NCBI RefSeq assembly: GCF_002803085.1
Contig: NZ_NNBJ01000016.1
Span: 56,479-120,478 of the forward strand
Length of the DNA: 64,000 nt
Source: Streptomyces sp. CB01201
GTDB lineage: Bacteria; Actinomycetota; Actinomycetes; Streptomycetales; Streptomycetaceae
Direction: 5' to 3'
Below are positions 36,395 to 44,163 of the stretch, piece after piece. Numbering within the stretch: position 1 is the first letter of the stretch; the number at the start of each line of letters is the position of its first letter. The position numbers and the translations under genes are program-made. The notes below the pieces were generated by a model, which saw only the letters and a program-made list of their open reading frames with translations, was not told where the DNA came from and made no database searches.

Positions 36395-37267
36395 GTGGCC
36401 ACACCGATCGACCGGCACCGGCGCAGTGAGCTGCGCGAGTTCCTGATGAGCAGGCGCGCGCGGATCACTCCGACGCAGGCCGGACTGCCCGACGGCGGGG
36501 CCCGCCGCCGCACGCCGGGGCTGCGCCGCGAGGAGGTCGCGGTGCTCGCGGGGGTGGGGGTCTCCTGGTACCAGTGGCTGGAGCAGGGCCGCGACATCAC
36601 GGTCTCGCCGCAGGTCCTGGACGCGGTCGGCCGGGTGCTCCAGCTGACCAGCGCCGAGCGCCGCCACCTGTACGTGCTCGCCGGGCTCAATCCGCCCGCC
36701 CTGGAGGTCGATCCGGCCAACGTCGACATGTGCCACGGGCTCCAGCGGCTGATCGACGCCTGGATGCCGTTCCCCGCGCACATCATGGACGCGTACTGGA
36801 ACACGGTCATGTACAACGAGTCGGCCGCGCTCGTCCTCGGGATGCGCCCCGAGATCGTGCAGAACTGCCTGATCGCGTTCTTCACCGACCCCATCTACCG
36901 TGCCCGCGCCCAGCGTTGGGACGAGATCGCCTGCAACGTCGTCGCGCAGTTCCGCGCGGCCTGCTCGGAGCACCCCGACGACGAGGGCTTCCGGGCGGTG
37001 GTCGAGCAGGCGAAGGAGCTCAGCCCCGAGTTCGTCGAGCTGTGGGAGCGCCGGGACGTCCAACCCGGCGGCCAGCTCCGCAAGGAGATGGAGCATCCGC
37101 TCGTCGGCGCCCTGCACGTCGAGTCCACCCAACTGCGCGTCCCGGCCCGCCCGGACCTGGTGATCGTGCTGCACACGCCGCTTCCGAACACGGACACGGC
37201 GGAGAAGCTGGAGTGGCTGACCTCGCCGGAGGGGCGGCGGGGGTCGATGTATCCGATCGCCGGCTGA
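36395..37267 (+). CDS. XRE-family regulator with MmyB-like ligand domain
   Basis: 290 residues. An N-terminal helix-turn-helix (RRSELREFLMSRRARITP to RREEVAVLAGVGVSWYQWLEQGRDITVSPQVLDAVGR) precedes an MmyB-like ligand-binding domain that starts near LIDAWMPFPAHIMDAYWN. GTG 36395 follows GGGGG. The divergent arrangement with an efflux gene suggests control of that gene in response to a small molecule, but this is an inference. Confidence 0.9.
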   Translation: MATPIDRHRRSELREFLMSRRARITPTQAGLPDGGARRRTPGLRREEVAVLAGVGVSWYQWLEQGRDITVSPQVLDAVGRVLQLTSAERRHLYVLAGLNPPALEVDPANVDMCHGLQRLIDAWMPFPAHIMDAYWNTVMYNESAALVLGMRPEIVQNCLIAFFTDPIYRARAQRWDEIACNVVAQFRAACSEHPDDEGFRAVVEQAKELSPEFVELWERRDVQPGGQLRKEMEHPLVGALHVESTQLRVPARPDLVIVLHTPLPNTDTAEKLEWLTSPEGRRGSMYPIAG

Positions 37268-37389
37268 CGCCTCGGCCGGGCGGTGGCCGACCACCGGCTG
37301 AGAAAATGCAGGTCAGCGCGCCGATTTCTTCGCATACAGTCGACCTGCACAGAAAACGCACAGCTTTCGTCCCGTGGGGGGATTCACGC

Positions 37390-38130
37390 ATGCCCGCTTT
37401 CGCCGCCGTCTCCGTCAGACGCGCCGCCGCCGTGGCCCTGGCCGCCTCGTCCCTGGTCTTCGCCGCCGCGTGCGGCAGCTCGGACGGCAAGGGTGACAAG
37501 CCGGCGCAGAAGGACGCCGCCACGTCCTCGACGGCCGCGTCCCCGGGCGCCTCGGGCGCCTCGGGCGGCGCCAAGGGGCCGGTCACCGAGGCCCAGCTCA
37601 AGGCGGCCCTGCTGACCGAGAAGGACGTTCCGGCGACCTGGAAGGCGGGCCCGGGCACCGATGGCCTCACCTTCGGCAAGGCCGTCAAGCCCGAGTGCCA
37701 GAAGCTCATACAGCTGATGCAGAGCGAGGCCGCCCCCATGGGTGCCGCGACCCGGCAGAGCAGCAACTTCGAGTACGGCCTCCAGCAGGTCTTCGGCTTC
37801 GACGGCGACAAGGCCGCCGGGTACCTCAAGGGCTTCGACGCGACCCTCACCCAGTGCGCCACCGTCGCCGTCGACATGGAGGGCGAGAAGTACCCCGTCA
37901 CCGTGAAGCCGCTGCCGGTGGACCAGGCGGGCGACGAGGCGCACGGCTACGAGCTCGTCATGGACATGGGCCCGATCAAGATGGGCTTCCACACCTACGT
38001 GGTCCGCAAGGGCGGCGCGCTGAGCGCGCTCTGCGCGAAGGGCAAGCAGGCGGTCGGCATCCCGGCGGCCGAGTACCAGGCCGTCACGGGCACCGTCGCC
38101 AAGAAGCTGGACCAGGCGATCCAGGGCTGA
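37390..38130 (+). CDS. Putative lipoprotein
   Basis: 246 residues. A signal sequence (RRAAAVALAASSLVFAAAC) places lipid Cys at residue 28, followed by a Ser/Thr/Ala/Gly linker and then a compact domain with VTEAQLKAALLTEKDVPATW, typical of Streptomyces secreted lipoproteins of the PknH-sensor-like type (TEAELKAALL...PxxW). The domain has a conserved Cys pair (ECQKL, TQCATV). The ATG follows a GGGGGG site. The substrate or ligand is unknown. It is preceded by a 120-base gap after the XRE gene and is probably a single transcription unit. Confidence 0.85.
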   Translation: MPAFAAVSVRRAAAVALAASSLVFAAACGSSDGKGDKPAQKDAATSSTAASPGASGASGGAKGPVTEAQLKAALLTEKDVPATWKAGPGTDGLTFGKAVKPECQKLIQLMQSEAAPMGAATRQSSNFEYGLQQVFGFDGDKAAGYLKGFDATLTQCATVAVDMEGEKYPVTVKPLPVDQAGDEAHGYELVMDMGPIKMGFHTYVVRKGGALSALCAKGKQAVGIPAAEYQAVTGTVAKKLDQAIQG

Positions 38131-38173
38131 GCCCCCGCATCCGTCGGCCCCGGGCAGTCCTTATGCTCGGGGC

Positions 38174-38515
38174 ATGACTGAGAGCACCGCACTCGACCCC
38201 GAGGACCGCAAGATCATCACGCTCGCGCGCAGCGCCCGGGCCCGCAACGGGGTGCCCGAGGGCGCGGCCGTACGCGACGAGACGGGCCGCACGTACGTGG
38301 CCGGCACGGTCGAGCTTCCCTCTCTGAAGCTTTCCGCGCTCCAGACCGCGGTGGCCATGGCGGTGGCGAGCGGAGCGGGGTCCCTGGAGGCGGCGGCGGT
38401 CGTGACGGCGGCGGGGGCTCTGGCGGAGGCGGATGTGGCGGCCGTACGGGACCTGGGTGGTCCCGCCACGCCCATCCTCCTGGCGGGCCCGGACGGCACC
38501 CTGAAAACCCCCTGA
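38174..38515 (+). CDS. Cytidine-deaminase-fold protein lacking catalytic residues
   Basis: 113 residues. The fold is that of the small CDA family (ARSARARNGVPEGAAVRDETGRTYVAGTVE), but the zinc/catalytic motif that should read C-A-E is replaced by S-A-L (LKLSALQTAVAMAVASG), and the second motif PCGxCRQ is also absent (DLGGPATPILLAG). No zinc centre can form, so it is probably not a deaminase. Similar degenerate homologues sit between phoH and era in other Streptomyces genomes, so it may be conserved for another role. The function is unknown. Confidence 0.8.
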   Translation: MTESTALDPEDRKIITLARSARARNGVPEGAAVRDETGRTYVAGTVELPSLKLSALQTAVAMAVASGAGSLEAAAVVTAAGALAEADVAAVRDLGGPATPILLAGPDGTLKTP

Positions 38516-39262
38516 CCCCTGACACGGGCCCCCTCGGGGCTCCGCCCCGAACCCCGGGGGGTTTGCCCACCCTCCCGCCCGTCGCCCGGGGTTGGTTGGT
38601 TCCGGCCCCTGGGGCTCCGCCCCAGACCCCCGGGGGTTTGCCCACCCACCCGCCCGTGCGGCGGGTTGAACCGGCTGAGCCCTGGGGCTGCGCCCCAGAC
38701 CCCGGGCGGGGGCTCCGCCCCCTGCACCCCCGTTCGCGCCTGAACGGCGCTCGTCCTCAATCTCCCCCAAGGCCTTAAGGGCCAGGGGGGACCCCCATGA
38801 CGGGCTGAAGATGCCCATGCGGGCCAGCACCGAGCCTTCAGGGGCGCGAGGAACTGCGCGAGAAGCGACCGGTCCGCAGCCGAAGACGGGTTTAGGGGCG
38901 CGGGGAACTGCGCGACCAGCCCCCCACGGCCCGCGGACGAGAACGGGTTTTGGGGGCGCGGGGAACTGCGCGAGAAGCGGGCACGGTCCGCAGCCGAAGA
39001 CGGGTTTCAAGGGGCGCGGGGAACTGCGCGACCAGCCCCCACGGCCCGCAGACGCAAACGGGTCCAGGGGCGCGAGGAACTGCGCGAGAAGCGGGCACGG
39101 TCCGCAGACCGAGACGGGTTTAGGGGCGCGGGGAACTGTGCGACCAGCCCCGCACGGCCCGAGGCCGAAAAGGGGCGTTGGGGGCGCGGGGAAGTGCGCG
39201 AGCAACTCCGCACGGTCCGAGGCCGGGCGGATCAGGGGCGCGGGGAACTGCGCGGAACCCCG
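38516..39262 (-). repeat. Modular intergenic repeat, copy A4 (tail + 8 cores)
   Basis: The longest copy, in a 1.1-kb region without genes. Hairpins of CTGGGGC type (38530-38720) and the GCGCCTGAACGGCGCTCGTCC segment are followed by eight cores at about 38840, 38894, 38953, 39010, 39066, 39122, 39180 and 39235. Spacers between cores fall into two alternating types (ACCAGCCCC... and GAAGCGGCC...). Confidence 0.88.
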
Positions 39263-39639
39263 CTACAGCCAACCGCACCCCGCCCGCCCGGCGTTAAGAA
39301 TCAACGCGGAGGCCCTTGTAATCCACAGCCACCCGCGCATCAATGGACGGCAGTCGATCCGACGACCCGTCAGATACGAGGGACGGACCGGCACGGGGTG
39401 CAGAGCCGCAACCCCGCACCGGAGTCGGACCCACTCCCTCCGCGCAAGCGAAAGCACAACGCACCAGCACCACAGTGCACCGCACCGCACAACGCAACCC
39501 CCGCCCCCGCAGAGCCATGCCCGCACGCCCGCGCACCCGTGCGCGTGGGCCGCGGGGGCCGCTGCGCGGTCGTGTGTCGACGGCGTCGATGACGTCGAGA
39601 CGCGGCAGACGATCAACTCCCGTTACGGGAAGGGGAATC
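39263..39639. other. Intergenic region before the surface-protein locus
   Basis: No gene. It has a small inverted repeat GCGTT-N7-AACGC near 39291-39307, an imperfect inverted repeat (CACGGGGT and ACCCCGCACC) near 39391-39423, and a G-rich ribosome site just before 39640. I could not identify a promoter with confidence. Confidence 0.5.
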
Positions 39640-40122
39640 ATGCGTAAGAGCACCAGCAGACCGGTCGCGCGGGCCGCACTCGCGGTGGGGGCGGTGGCCG
39701 TGGCGGGCCTCGCCTTCGCGCCGAGCGCCGCCGCCGTCACCCCCACCACGGCGACCGCCACGTACGACTGCGGAACCTGGGGCGGGGGCGGCGCCACCCT
39801 CACCGCCACCCAGAGCGGCACCGCCGCGACCATCACGCTGACCTCGGCCGTCACCACCCCGGTCGCCGTCGGCGCCAACCAGATCAGCGCGACCCTGACC
39901 CTCGCCAAGGGCGGCGGCGGCACCAGGGTGTTCAGCGGCAAGGCCAACCCCGCCCTGCCCGCGGGCAGTTCGGTCAAGATCGGGCCGCTGAACGGCACCG
40001 TCGCCGCCGGTGACAGCCTCAACTCGTACTTCGCCGGCACCGCCCTGAAGATGGTGATCTTCGGAGTCACGGTGAACTGCGACGCGACGACCTCCCAGTC
40101 GCCGGGCCCGTTCGTCTTCTGA
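39640..40122 (+). CDS. Small secreted protein of the WxL locus
   Basis: 160 residues with a Sec signal (RAALAVGAVAVAGLAFAPSAAA) ending near residue 32. The mature part has two cysteines (YDCGTW near the start and VNCDAT near the end) and reads like a beta-sandwich (Thr/Ala/Gly-rich strands). No lipobox or anchor is present, so it is exported to the wall or medium. It resembles the N-terminal domain of the following protein in composition and cysteine placement. It probably belongs functionally with the WxL and DUF916 proteins, but no family assignment is certain. Confidence 0.75.
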   Translation: MRKSTSRPVARAALAVGAVAVAGLAFAPSAAAVTPTTATATYDCGTWGGGGATLTATQSGTAATITLTSAVTTPVAVGANQISATLTLAKGGGGTRVFSGKANPALPAGSSVKIGPLNGTVAAGDSLNSYFAGTALKMVIFGVTVNCDATTSQSPGPFVF

Positions 40123-40130
40123 TCCGTCAT

Positions 40131-40190
40131 CGCTCAACGCCCGACCGCTCAACGCCCGACCGTTCAACGCCCGATCGCTCCACGCGCAAC
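40131..40190. repeat. 15-bp tandem repeat (CGCTCAACGCCCGAC)x4
   Basis: Three close copies and one diverged copy, directly after the small secreted protein gene, in the 317-base gap to the next start. A second array, five 8-bp units (ACATCGGT type), follows at 40236-40275. Confidence 0.85.
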
Positions 40191-40235
40191 GAGCCGGTGC
40201 CGTCCCGGGCGGCGCCGGCTCCGGCGTGCCCCGGT

Positions 40236-40275
40236 GCATCGATACATCGGTACATCGGTACATCGATTCGTCGAT
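40236..40275. repeat. 8-bp tandem repeat (ACATCGGT)x5
   Basis: Five 8-bp units of the form GCATCGAT, ACATCGGT, ACATCGGT, ACATCGAT and TCGTCGAT lie about 30 bases upstream of the TTGACA promoter element before the WxL gene. Confidence 0.8.
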
Positions 40276-40308
40276 GTGGGATGTGAAATGCCTTGGTCCG
40301 TCGGGATC

Positions 40309-40332
40309 TTGACAGTATCTGATGGGTCATCA
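40309..40332 (+). promoter_or_regulatory. TTGACA element overlapping an inverted repeat, upstream of the WxL gene
   Basis: TTGACA (40309-40314) is followed closely by TGATG-GGT-CATCA (40320-40332). The inverted repeat would sit inside the promoter spacer, a plausible repressor site. A clear -10 element is not visible. Confidence 0.45.
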
Positions 40333-40439
40333 GTCAATGCGCCGGGATGCCATTGACTTCTTTTCGGCCCGAGCCGTCAATGGCCCCCTGTCGGCGCAGC
40401 CGAGCCGCGCTGTGCCACTTCAGGAAGGGGGGCAAGCCC

Positions 40440-41759
40440 ATGTCGGAACGTCGAAGACGGCGTCTGGCCGCCGTGTTGGGGGCGGTCGCACTCGCCGCCG
40501 GGACCGGCGCGCTCGCCGCACCCGCGAGCGCACTGGCCGCGACGCCCGTCGACTTCGCCACGCACTGCATCCCGCCGGCCATCGCCGGCATCCCGCCCAT
40601 CGACGGCACCACGAACGCGACCGTCACCGTCGACAACGCGGCACCCAAGGTCGGCGACAAGGTCACCGTCACCTACACGGTGAACAAGCCCGCCGCCAGC
40701 AACCCCGTCGACATCGCCCTGCCCGCCGACATCATGACCCCGACCGGAAAGGTCGTCCTCGCGGGCGCCCAGACCGGCACCGTGGACGTGACCGGCCCCA
40801 AGAAGAACGCGCCCGTGCCCGGCAAGGGCGCGTTCCCGGCGTTCTCCATGAGCGGCAGCTTCACCGCCACCAAGGCCGGCGCGATCAACCTCTCGCCCGG
40901 CGACTACAACATCCACACCAGCTACATCATGGAGCTGGACACCCCCTGCACCGTCACCAATCCGCCCGCGCCCGTCTCCGAGACGGTCAATGCCACGGAC
41001 GGCGGCGGCCAGGTCAACCAGCGCGCCATCACGGCCGACCCGGCCTCCGGCAACGCCGGTGACCGCACGACGGTCAGCGGGTCCAAGTTCACCCCCAACG
41101 CGGACGTCACCGTCGCGGGCTGGAACGGCACCGCCACCACCGCCGACAAGATCACCTTCAAGGCGGACGCCAACGGTGACTTCACCGCCCGGCCGAAGAT
41201 CACGGACCCGGCGACCACCGGCATCGTGGCCTTCGAGGGGGCGGCCTGGGACCCGGCGAACGGCGCGGGCCCGGTCGCGTACACGGTCAACAGCGGGCCC
41301 CCGCCCACCGGACCGAGCCAGAAGCTCAACACCTCGGTGAACGCGGGCACGTTGGCGATGACGCAGGCCGGTGACAGCGTCGACCTCCAGGCCGTCGACT
41401 TCGGCAAGGGCGGCGCCTCCACCGGCGATCTCCAGACGGTGACGGTCCAGGACTTCCGCGGCGGCCCCGCGGGCTGGTCCCTGACCGGCAAGGTCACCGA
41501 CTTCACCGGACCCGCCGGATCCATCGACGCGGGCAGACTCGGCTGGACCCCGGCCTGCTCCGCCAAGGCGGGCTCCCCGTCCGTCTGCGCGGCCGGCTCG
41601 GCCGGCACCGTGGGCAGCGCGGGCGCGACCCTCGCCTCCACCCCGAACGCCGCGCTCACCGGTGGCGAGTTCACCGTGGACGCGAAGCTCTCGCTCGACG
41701 TGCCGGCGTTCACCGCGCCCGGCGCCTACAGCGGCGTACTGACCCTCACCCTCACCTGA
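40440..41759 (+). CDS. WxL-domain surface protein
   Basis: 439 residues. A Sec signal (RRRRLAAVLGAVALAAGTGALAAPASALA) is followed by an N-terminal beta domain with two cysteines, a middle Ig-like domain (ITADPASGNAGDRTTVSGSKF) and a C-terminal WxL domain with the signature FRGGPAGWSLTGKVTDF (WSL about residue 347) and the ending YSGVLTLTLT. WxL domains bind the peptidoglycan surface in Firmicutes. Finding one in Streptomyces next to DUF916 suggests the same partnership. The ATG follows AGGAAGGGGG. The DUF916 gene starts 62 bases later in the same direction. Confidence 0.82.
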   Translation: MSERRRRRLAAVLGAVALAAGTGALAAPASALAATPVDFATHCIPPAIAGIPPIDGTTNATVTVDNAAPKVGDKVTVTYTVNKPAASNPVDIALPADIMTPTGKVVLAGAQTGTVDVTGPKKNAPVPGKGAFPAFSMSGSFTATKAGAINLSPGDYNIHTSYIMELDTPCTVTNPPAPVSETVNATDGGGQVNQRAITADPASGNAGDRTTVSGSKFTPNADVTVAGWNGTATTADKITFKADANGDFTARPKITDPATTGIVAFEGAAWDPANGAGPVAYTVNSGPPPTGPSQKLNTSVNAGTLAMTQAGDSVDLQAVDFGKGGASTGDLQTVTVQDFRGGPAGWSLTGKVTDFTGPAGSIDAGRLGWTPACSAKAGSPSVCAAGSAGTVGSAGATLASTPNAALTGGEFTVDAKLSLDVPAFTAPGAYSGVLTLTLT

Positions 41760-41820
41760 TGTCCACCCGTGGGCCGGGCGCGCACCCGGCCGGCCCACCC
41801 GTCCCCGGGGGTCCCGCACC

Positions 41821-42771
41821 GTGCGCAAGCTGTCCGCACTCCTCCTGGCCGTCGTGCTCGCCCTGCTCACCGCGCCCGCGGCGCACGCCGCCGACAACGG
41901 CAACTGGTCGGTGTTTCCCGCGAGTTCGGGCACGGCCGCCCAGCGTCCGTACTTCTACCTCTCCGCGAACCCCGGAACCACCCTGGACGACAAGGTCACC
42001 GTCGCCAACAAGACCTCGGCGCCGCTGACCTTCCGGCTGTACGGGGCCGACGCGTACAACACCGAGCGTGACGGGGGCTTCGCCGTACGCACCGAGAAGG
42101 AGCGGCAGACGGGGGTGGGGGCGTGGACCAAGCCGGCCCGGACCTCGGTGACCGTACCGGCCCGGTCCTCGGTCACCGTGCCTTTCACGCTCGCCGTGCC
42201 TTCGGACGCCGAGCCGGGCGATCACGTGGGGGCGCTCGTCGCCCTCGACGACCGGGTCGCGCCCGGCCCCGCCGCGAACGGGAAGGTCGCGGTCGGCATC
42301 CAGCAGGCCGTCGGCGCGCGGGTCTATCTGCGGGTCGGCGGGCCCACCGTGCCCGCGCTCGCCGTCGAGAACGTCTCGCTCTCCCAGCACCGGCCGCTGG
42401 TGCCCGGCGTGGGGGCGAGCCGCACGGACATCACGTACACGCTGCACAACCGGGGCAACGTGACCCTGAACCCGGCGGTCCGGCTGAGTGCGACCGGGCT
42501 CTTCGGCCGTACGCTGCTCGGCCGGGGCCTGGCGAAGGTGCCGTCCGAGCTGCTGCCCGGGCAGCGGGTGACGCTCACCGAAGCGTGGCACGGGTCGCCC
42601 CAACTGGACTGGGGTGACGTCAAGTTGACCGCGACGGCGAAGGGCACGTCGGGCTCGGGCGGGGCGTCCTTCCTGGCCCTGCCCTGGCTGGCCCTGGCGA
42701 TCCTCCTGGCCGCGGCCGCGGCCTTCACGGGCCACCGGGTCCTGCGCCGCCGCGCCGCCGCCCGCGCCTAG
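41821..42771 (+). CDS. DUF916 (WxL-interacting) membrane-anchored protein
   Basis: 316 residues. Signal peptide (LSALLLAVVLALLTAPAAHA); mature protein with NWSVFPASSGTAAQRPYFYLSANPG and a beta-sandwich characteristic of DUF916/WxIP; a second Ig-like region (VENVSLSQHRPLVPG...TYTLHNRGNVTLNP); one C-terminal helix (FLALPWLALAILLAAAAAFTG) and an Arg-rich cytoplasmic tail. In Firmicutes WxIP proteins sit beside WxL proteins and are thought to link the WxL domain to the cell surface. Start is GTG 41821. This completes a three-gene locus with the preceding secreted protein and WxL protein. Confidence 0.88.
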   Translation: MRKLSALLLAVVLALLTAPAAHAADNGNWSVFPASSGTAAQRPYFYLSANPGTTLDDKVTVANKTSAPLTFRLYGADAYNTERDGGFAVRTEKERQTGVGAWTKPARTSVTVPARSSVTVPFTLAVPSDAEPGDHVGALVALDDRVAPGPAANGKVAVGIQQAVGARVYLRVGGPTVPALAVENVSLSQHRPLVPGVGASRTDITYTLHNRGNVTLNPAVRLSATGLFGRTLLGRGLAKVPSELLPGQRVTLTEAWHGSPQLDWGDVKLTATAKGTSGSGGASFLALPWLALAILLAAAAAFTGHRVLRRRAAARA

Positions 42772-42819
42772 CCCCGGCCCACCTCGGACCGGGCCCCCGT
42801 TCCTGTCTTCCTCGCGCCG

Positions 42820-43090
42820 TGCGGGGTTGCTCGCGCAGTTCCCCGCGCCCCTGGACCCGTTTTCGTCCTCGGGCCGTGGGTGGCTGGTCGCGCAGTTCCC
42901 CGCGCCCCTGGCGGTACTGGTGCCGGTCGGCATTGGCATCTTCGGGCTGCTCCCGGTGCCCCTGGCAGGTCCGGTGCGGGCCAGTGCAGGCATACCCAGC
43001 CCGTCCGGCGTTTGAGGACGAGCGCCGTTCAGGCGCGAACGGGGGTGTGGGGGCGGAGCCCCCGCAGAGGGCGCTGGGGCGGAGCCTCAG
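42820..43090 (+). repeat. Modular intergenic repeat, copy A5 (2 cores + tail)
   Basis: Lies in the 363-base gap between the DUF916 gene and era. Cores start at about 42832 and 42889. The tail has the conserved GTTTGAGGACGAGCGCC segment (about 43010) and two G-rich hairpins of the GGGGGCGGAGCCCCC type up to 43088. The end adjoins the era ribosome site. Confidence 0.85.
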
Positions 43091-43134
43091 GGGGCGTGGG
43101 CGGCGCGGGGCCCGGGATCGGGGAGAATGGCGGC

Positions 43135-44088
43135 ATGAGCGCTCGTACCCCTGCCGCCGACACCCCCGCAGCCCCCACCCACCGGGCCGGCTTCGCCTGC
43201 TTCGTCGGCCGCCCCAACGCGGGCAAGTCCACCCTCACGAACGCTCTGGTCGGGCAGAAGGTGGCCATCACCTCCAACCGCCCGCAGACCACCCGGCACA
43301 CCGTGCGCGGCATCGTGCACCGCCCCGACGCCCAGCTGATCCTGGTCGACACCCCGGGCCTCCACAAGCCGCGCACCCTGCTCGGCGAGCGCCTCAACGA
43401 CGTCGTCCGCACCACCTGGGCCGAGGTCGACGTGATCGGCTTCTGCCTGCCCGCCGACCAGAAGCTCGGGCCCGGCGACAAGTTCATCGCCAAGGAACTC
43501 GCCGGGATCAAGAAGACCCCCAAGATCGCGATCGTCACCAAGACGGACCTGGTCGACTCCAAAACCCTGGCCGAACAGCTCATCGCCGTCGACCAGCTCT
43601 CCAAGGAGCTCGGCTTCGAGTGGGCGCAGATCGTGCCGGTCTCGGCGGTCGGCGACCAGCAGGTCCAGCTCGTCGCGGACCTGATCATCCCGCTGCTCCC
43701 CGAGAGCCCCCCGCTCTACCCCGAGGGCGATCTCACCGACGAGCCCGAGCAGGTCATGGTCGCCGAGCTGATCCGCGAGGCCGCCCTGGAAGGCGTACGC
43801 GACGAGCTGCCGCACTCCATCGCCGTCGTCGTGGAGGAGATGATCCCGCGCGAGGACCGGCCCGCCGACAAGCCGCTCCTGGACATCCACGCCAACGTCT
43901 ACATCGAGCGGCCCAGCCAGAAGGGCATCATCATCGGCCCCAAGGGCAAGCGCCTGAAGGAGGTCGGCATGAAGTCCCGCAAGCACATCGAGGCACTGCT
44001 CGGCACGCCCGTCTTCCTCGATCTGCACGTCAAGGTCGCCAAGGACTGGCAGCGCGACCCCAAGCAGCTGCGCAAGCTCGGCTTCTGA
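43135..44088 (+). CDS. era: GTPase Era
   Basis: 317 residues. GTPase motifs: GRPNAGKST near residue 25, the switch PQTTRHTVRG, DTPGLH, and TKTDL; then a C-terminal KH domain with IIIGPKGKRLKEVG near 263. Era binds the 3' end of 16S rRNA and is needed for 30S assembly. It follows copy A5 and starts at ATG 43135 after GGGGAG. In most relatives era is co-oriented with phoH and ybeY; here they are about 9 kb apart, with the surface locus inserted between them. Confidence 0.96.
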   Translation: MSARTPAADTPAAPTHRAGFACFVGRPNAGKSTLTNALVGQKVAITSNRPQTTRHTVRGIVHRPDAQLILVDTPGLHKPRTLLGERLNDVVRTTWAEVDVIGFCLPADQKLGPGDKFIAKELAGIKKTPKIAIVTKTDLVDSKTLAEQLIAVDQLSKELGFEWAQIVPVSAVGDQQVQLVADLIIPLLPESPPLYPEGDLTDEPEQVMVAELIREAALEGVRDELPHSIAVVVEEMIPREDRPADKPLLDIHANVYIERPSQKGIIIGPKGKRLKEVGMKSRKHIEALLGTPVFLDLHVKVAKDWQRDPKQLRKLGF

Positions 44089-44092
44089 GCCC

Positions 44093-44158
44093 GGAGACCC
44101 CGGCCCCGGCCCCGGCCCCCTCCGCGGGACCGGGACCGGGACCGGGACCGGCCGGTGC
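44093..44158. repeat. Low-complexity hexamer runs after era
   Basis: Runs of CCCCGG-like and GGGACC-like hexamers (about four units each) fill the gap between the era stop and the end of the serine-hydrolase gene. They could form an imperfect stem and act as a terminator, but pairing is not perfect. Confidence 0.5.
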
Positions 44159-44163
44159 GAGGG

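Noticed and set aside
38840..39262. Possible CRISPR array (period 54-59 bp)
   Set aside because: The 'spacers' are related to each other, not unique, and no cas gene is nearby. Other copies end in the same fixed tail, which a CRISPR array would not have.
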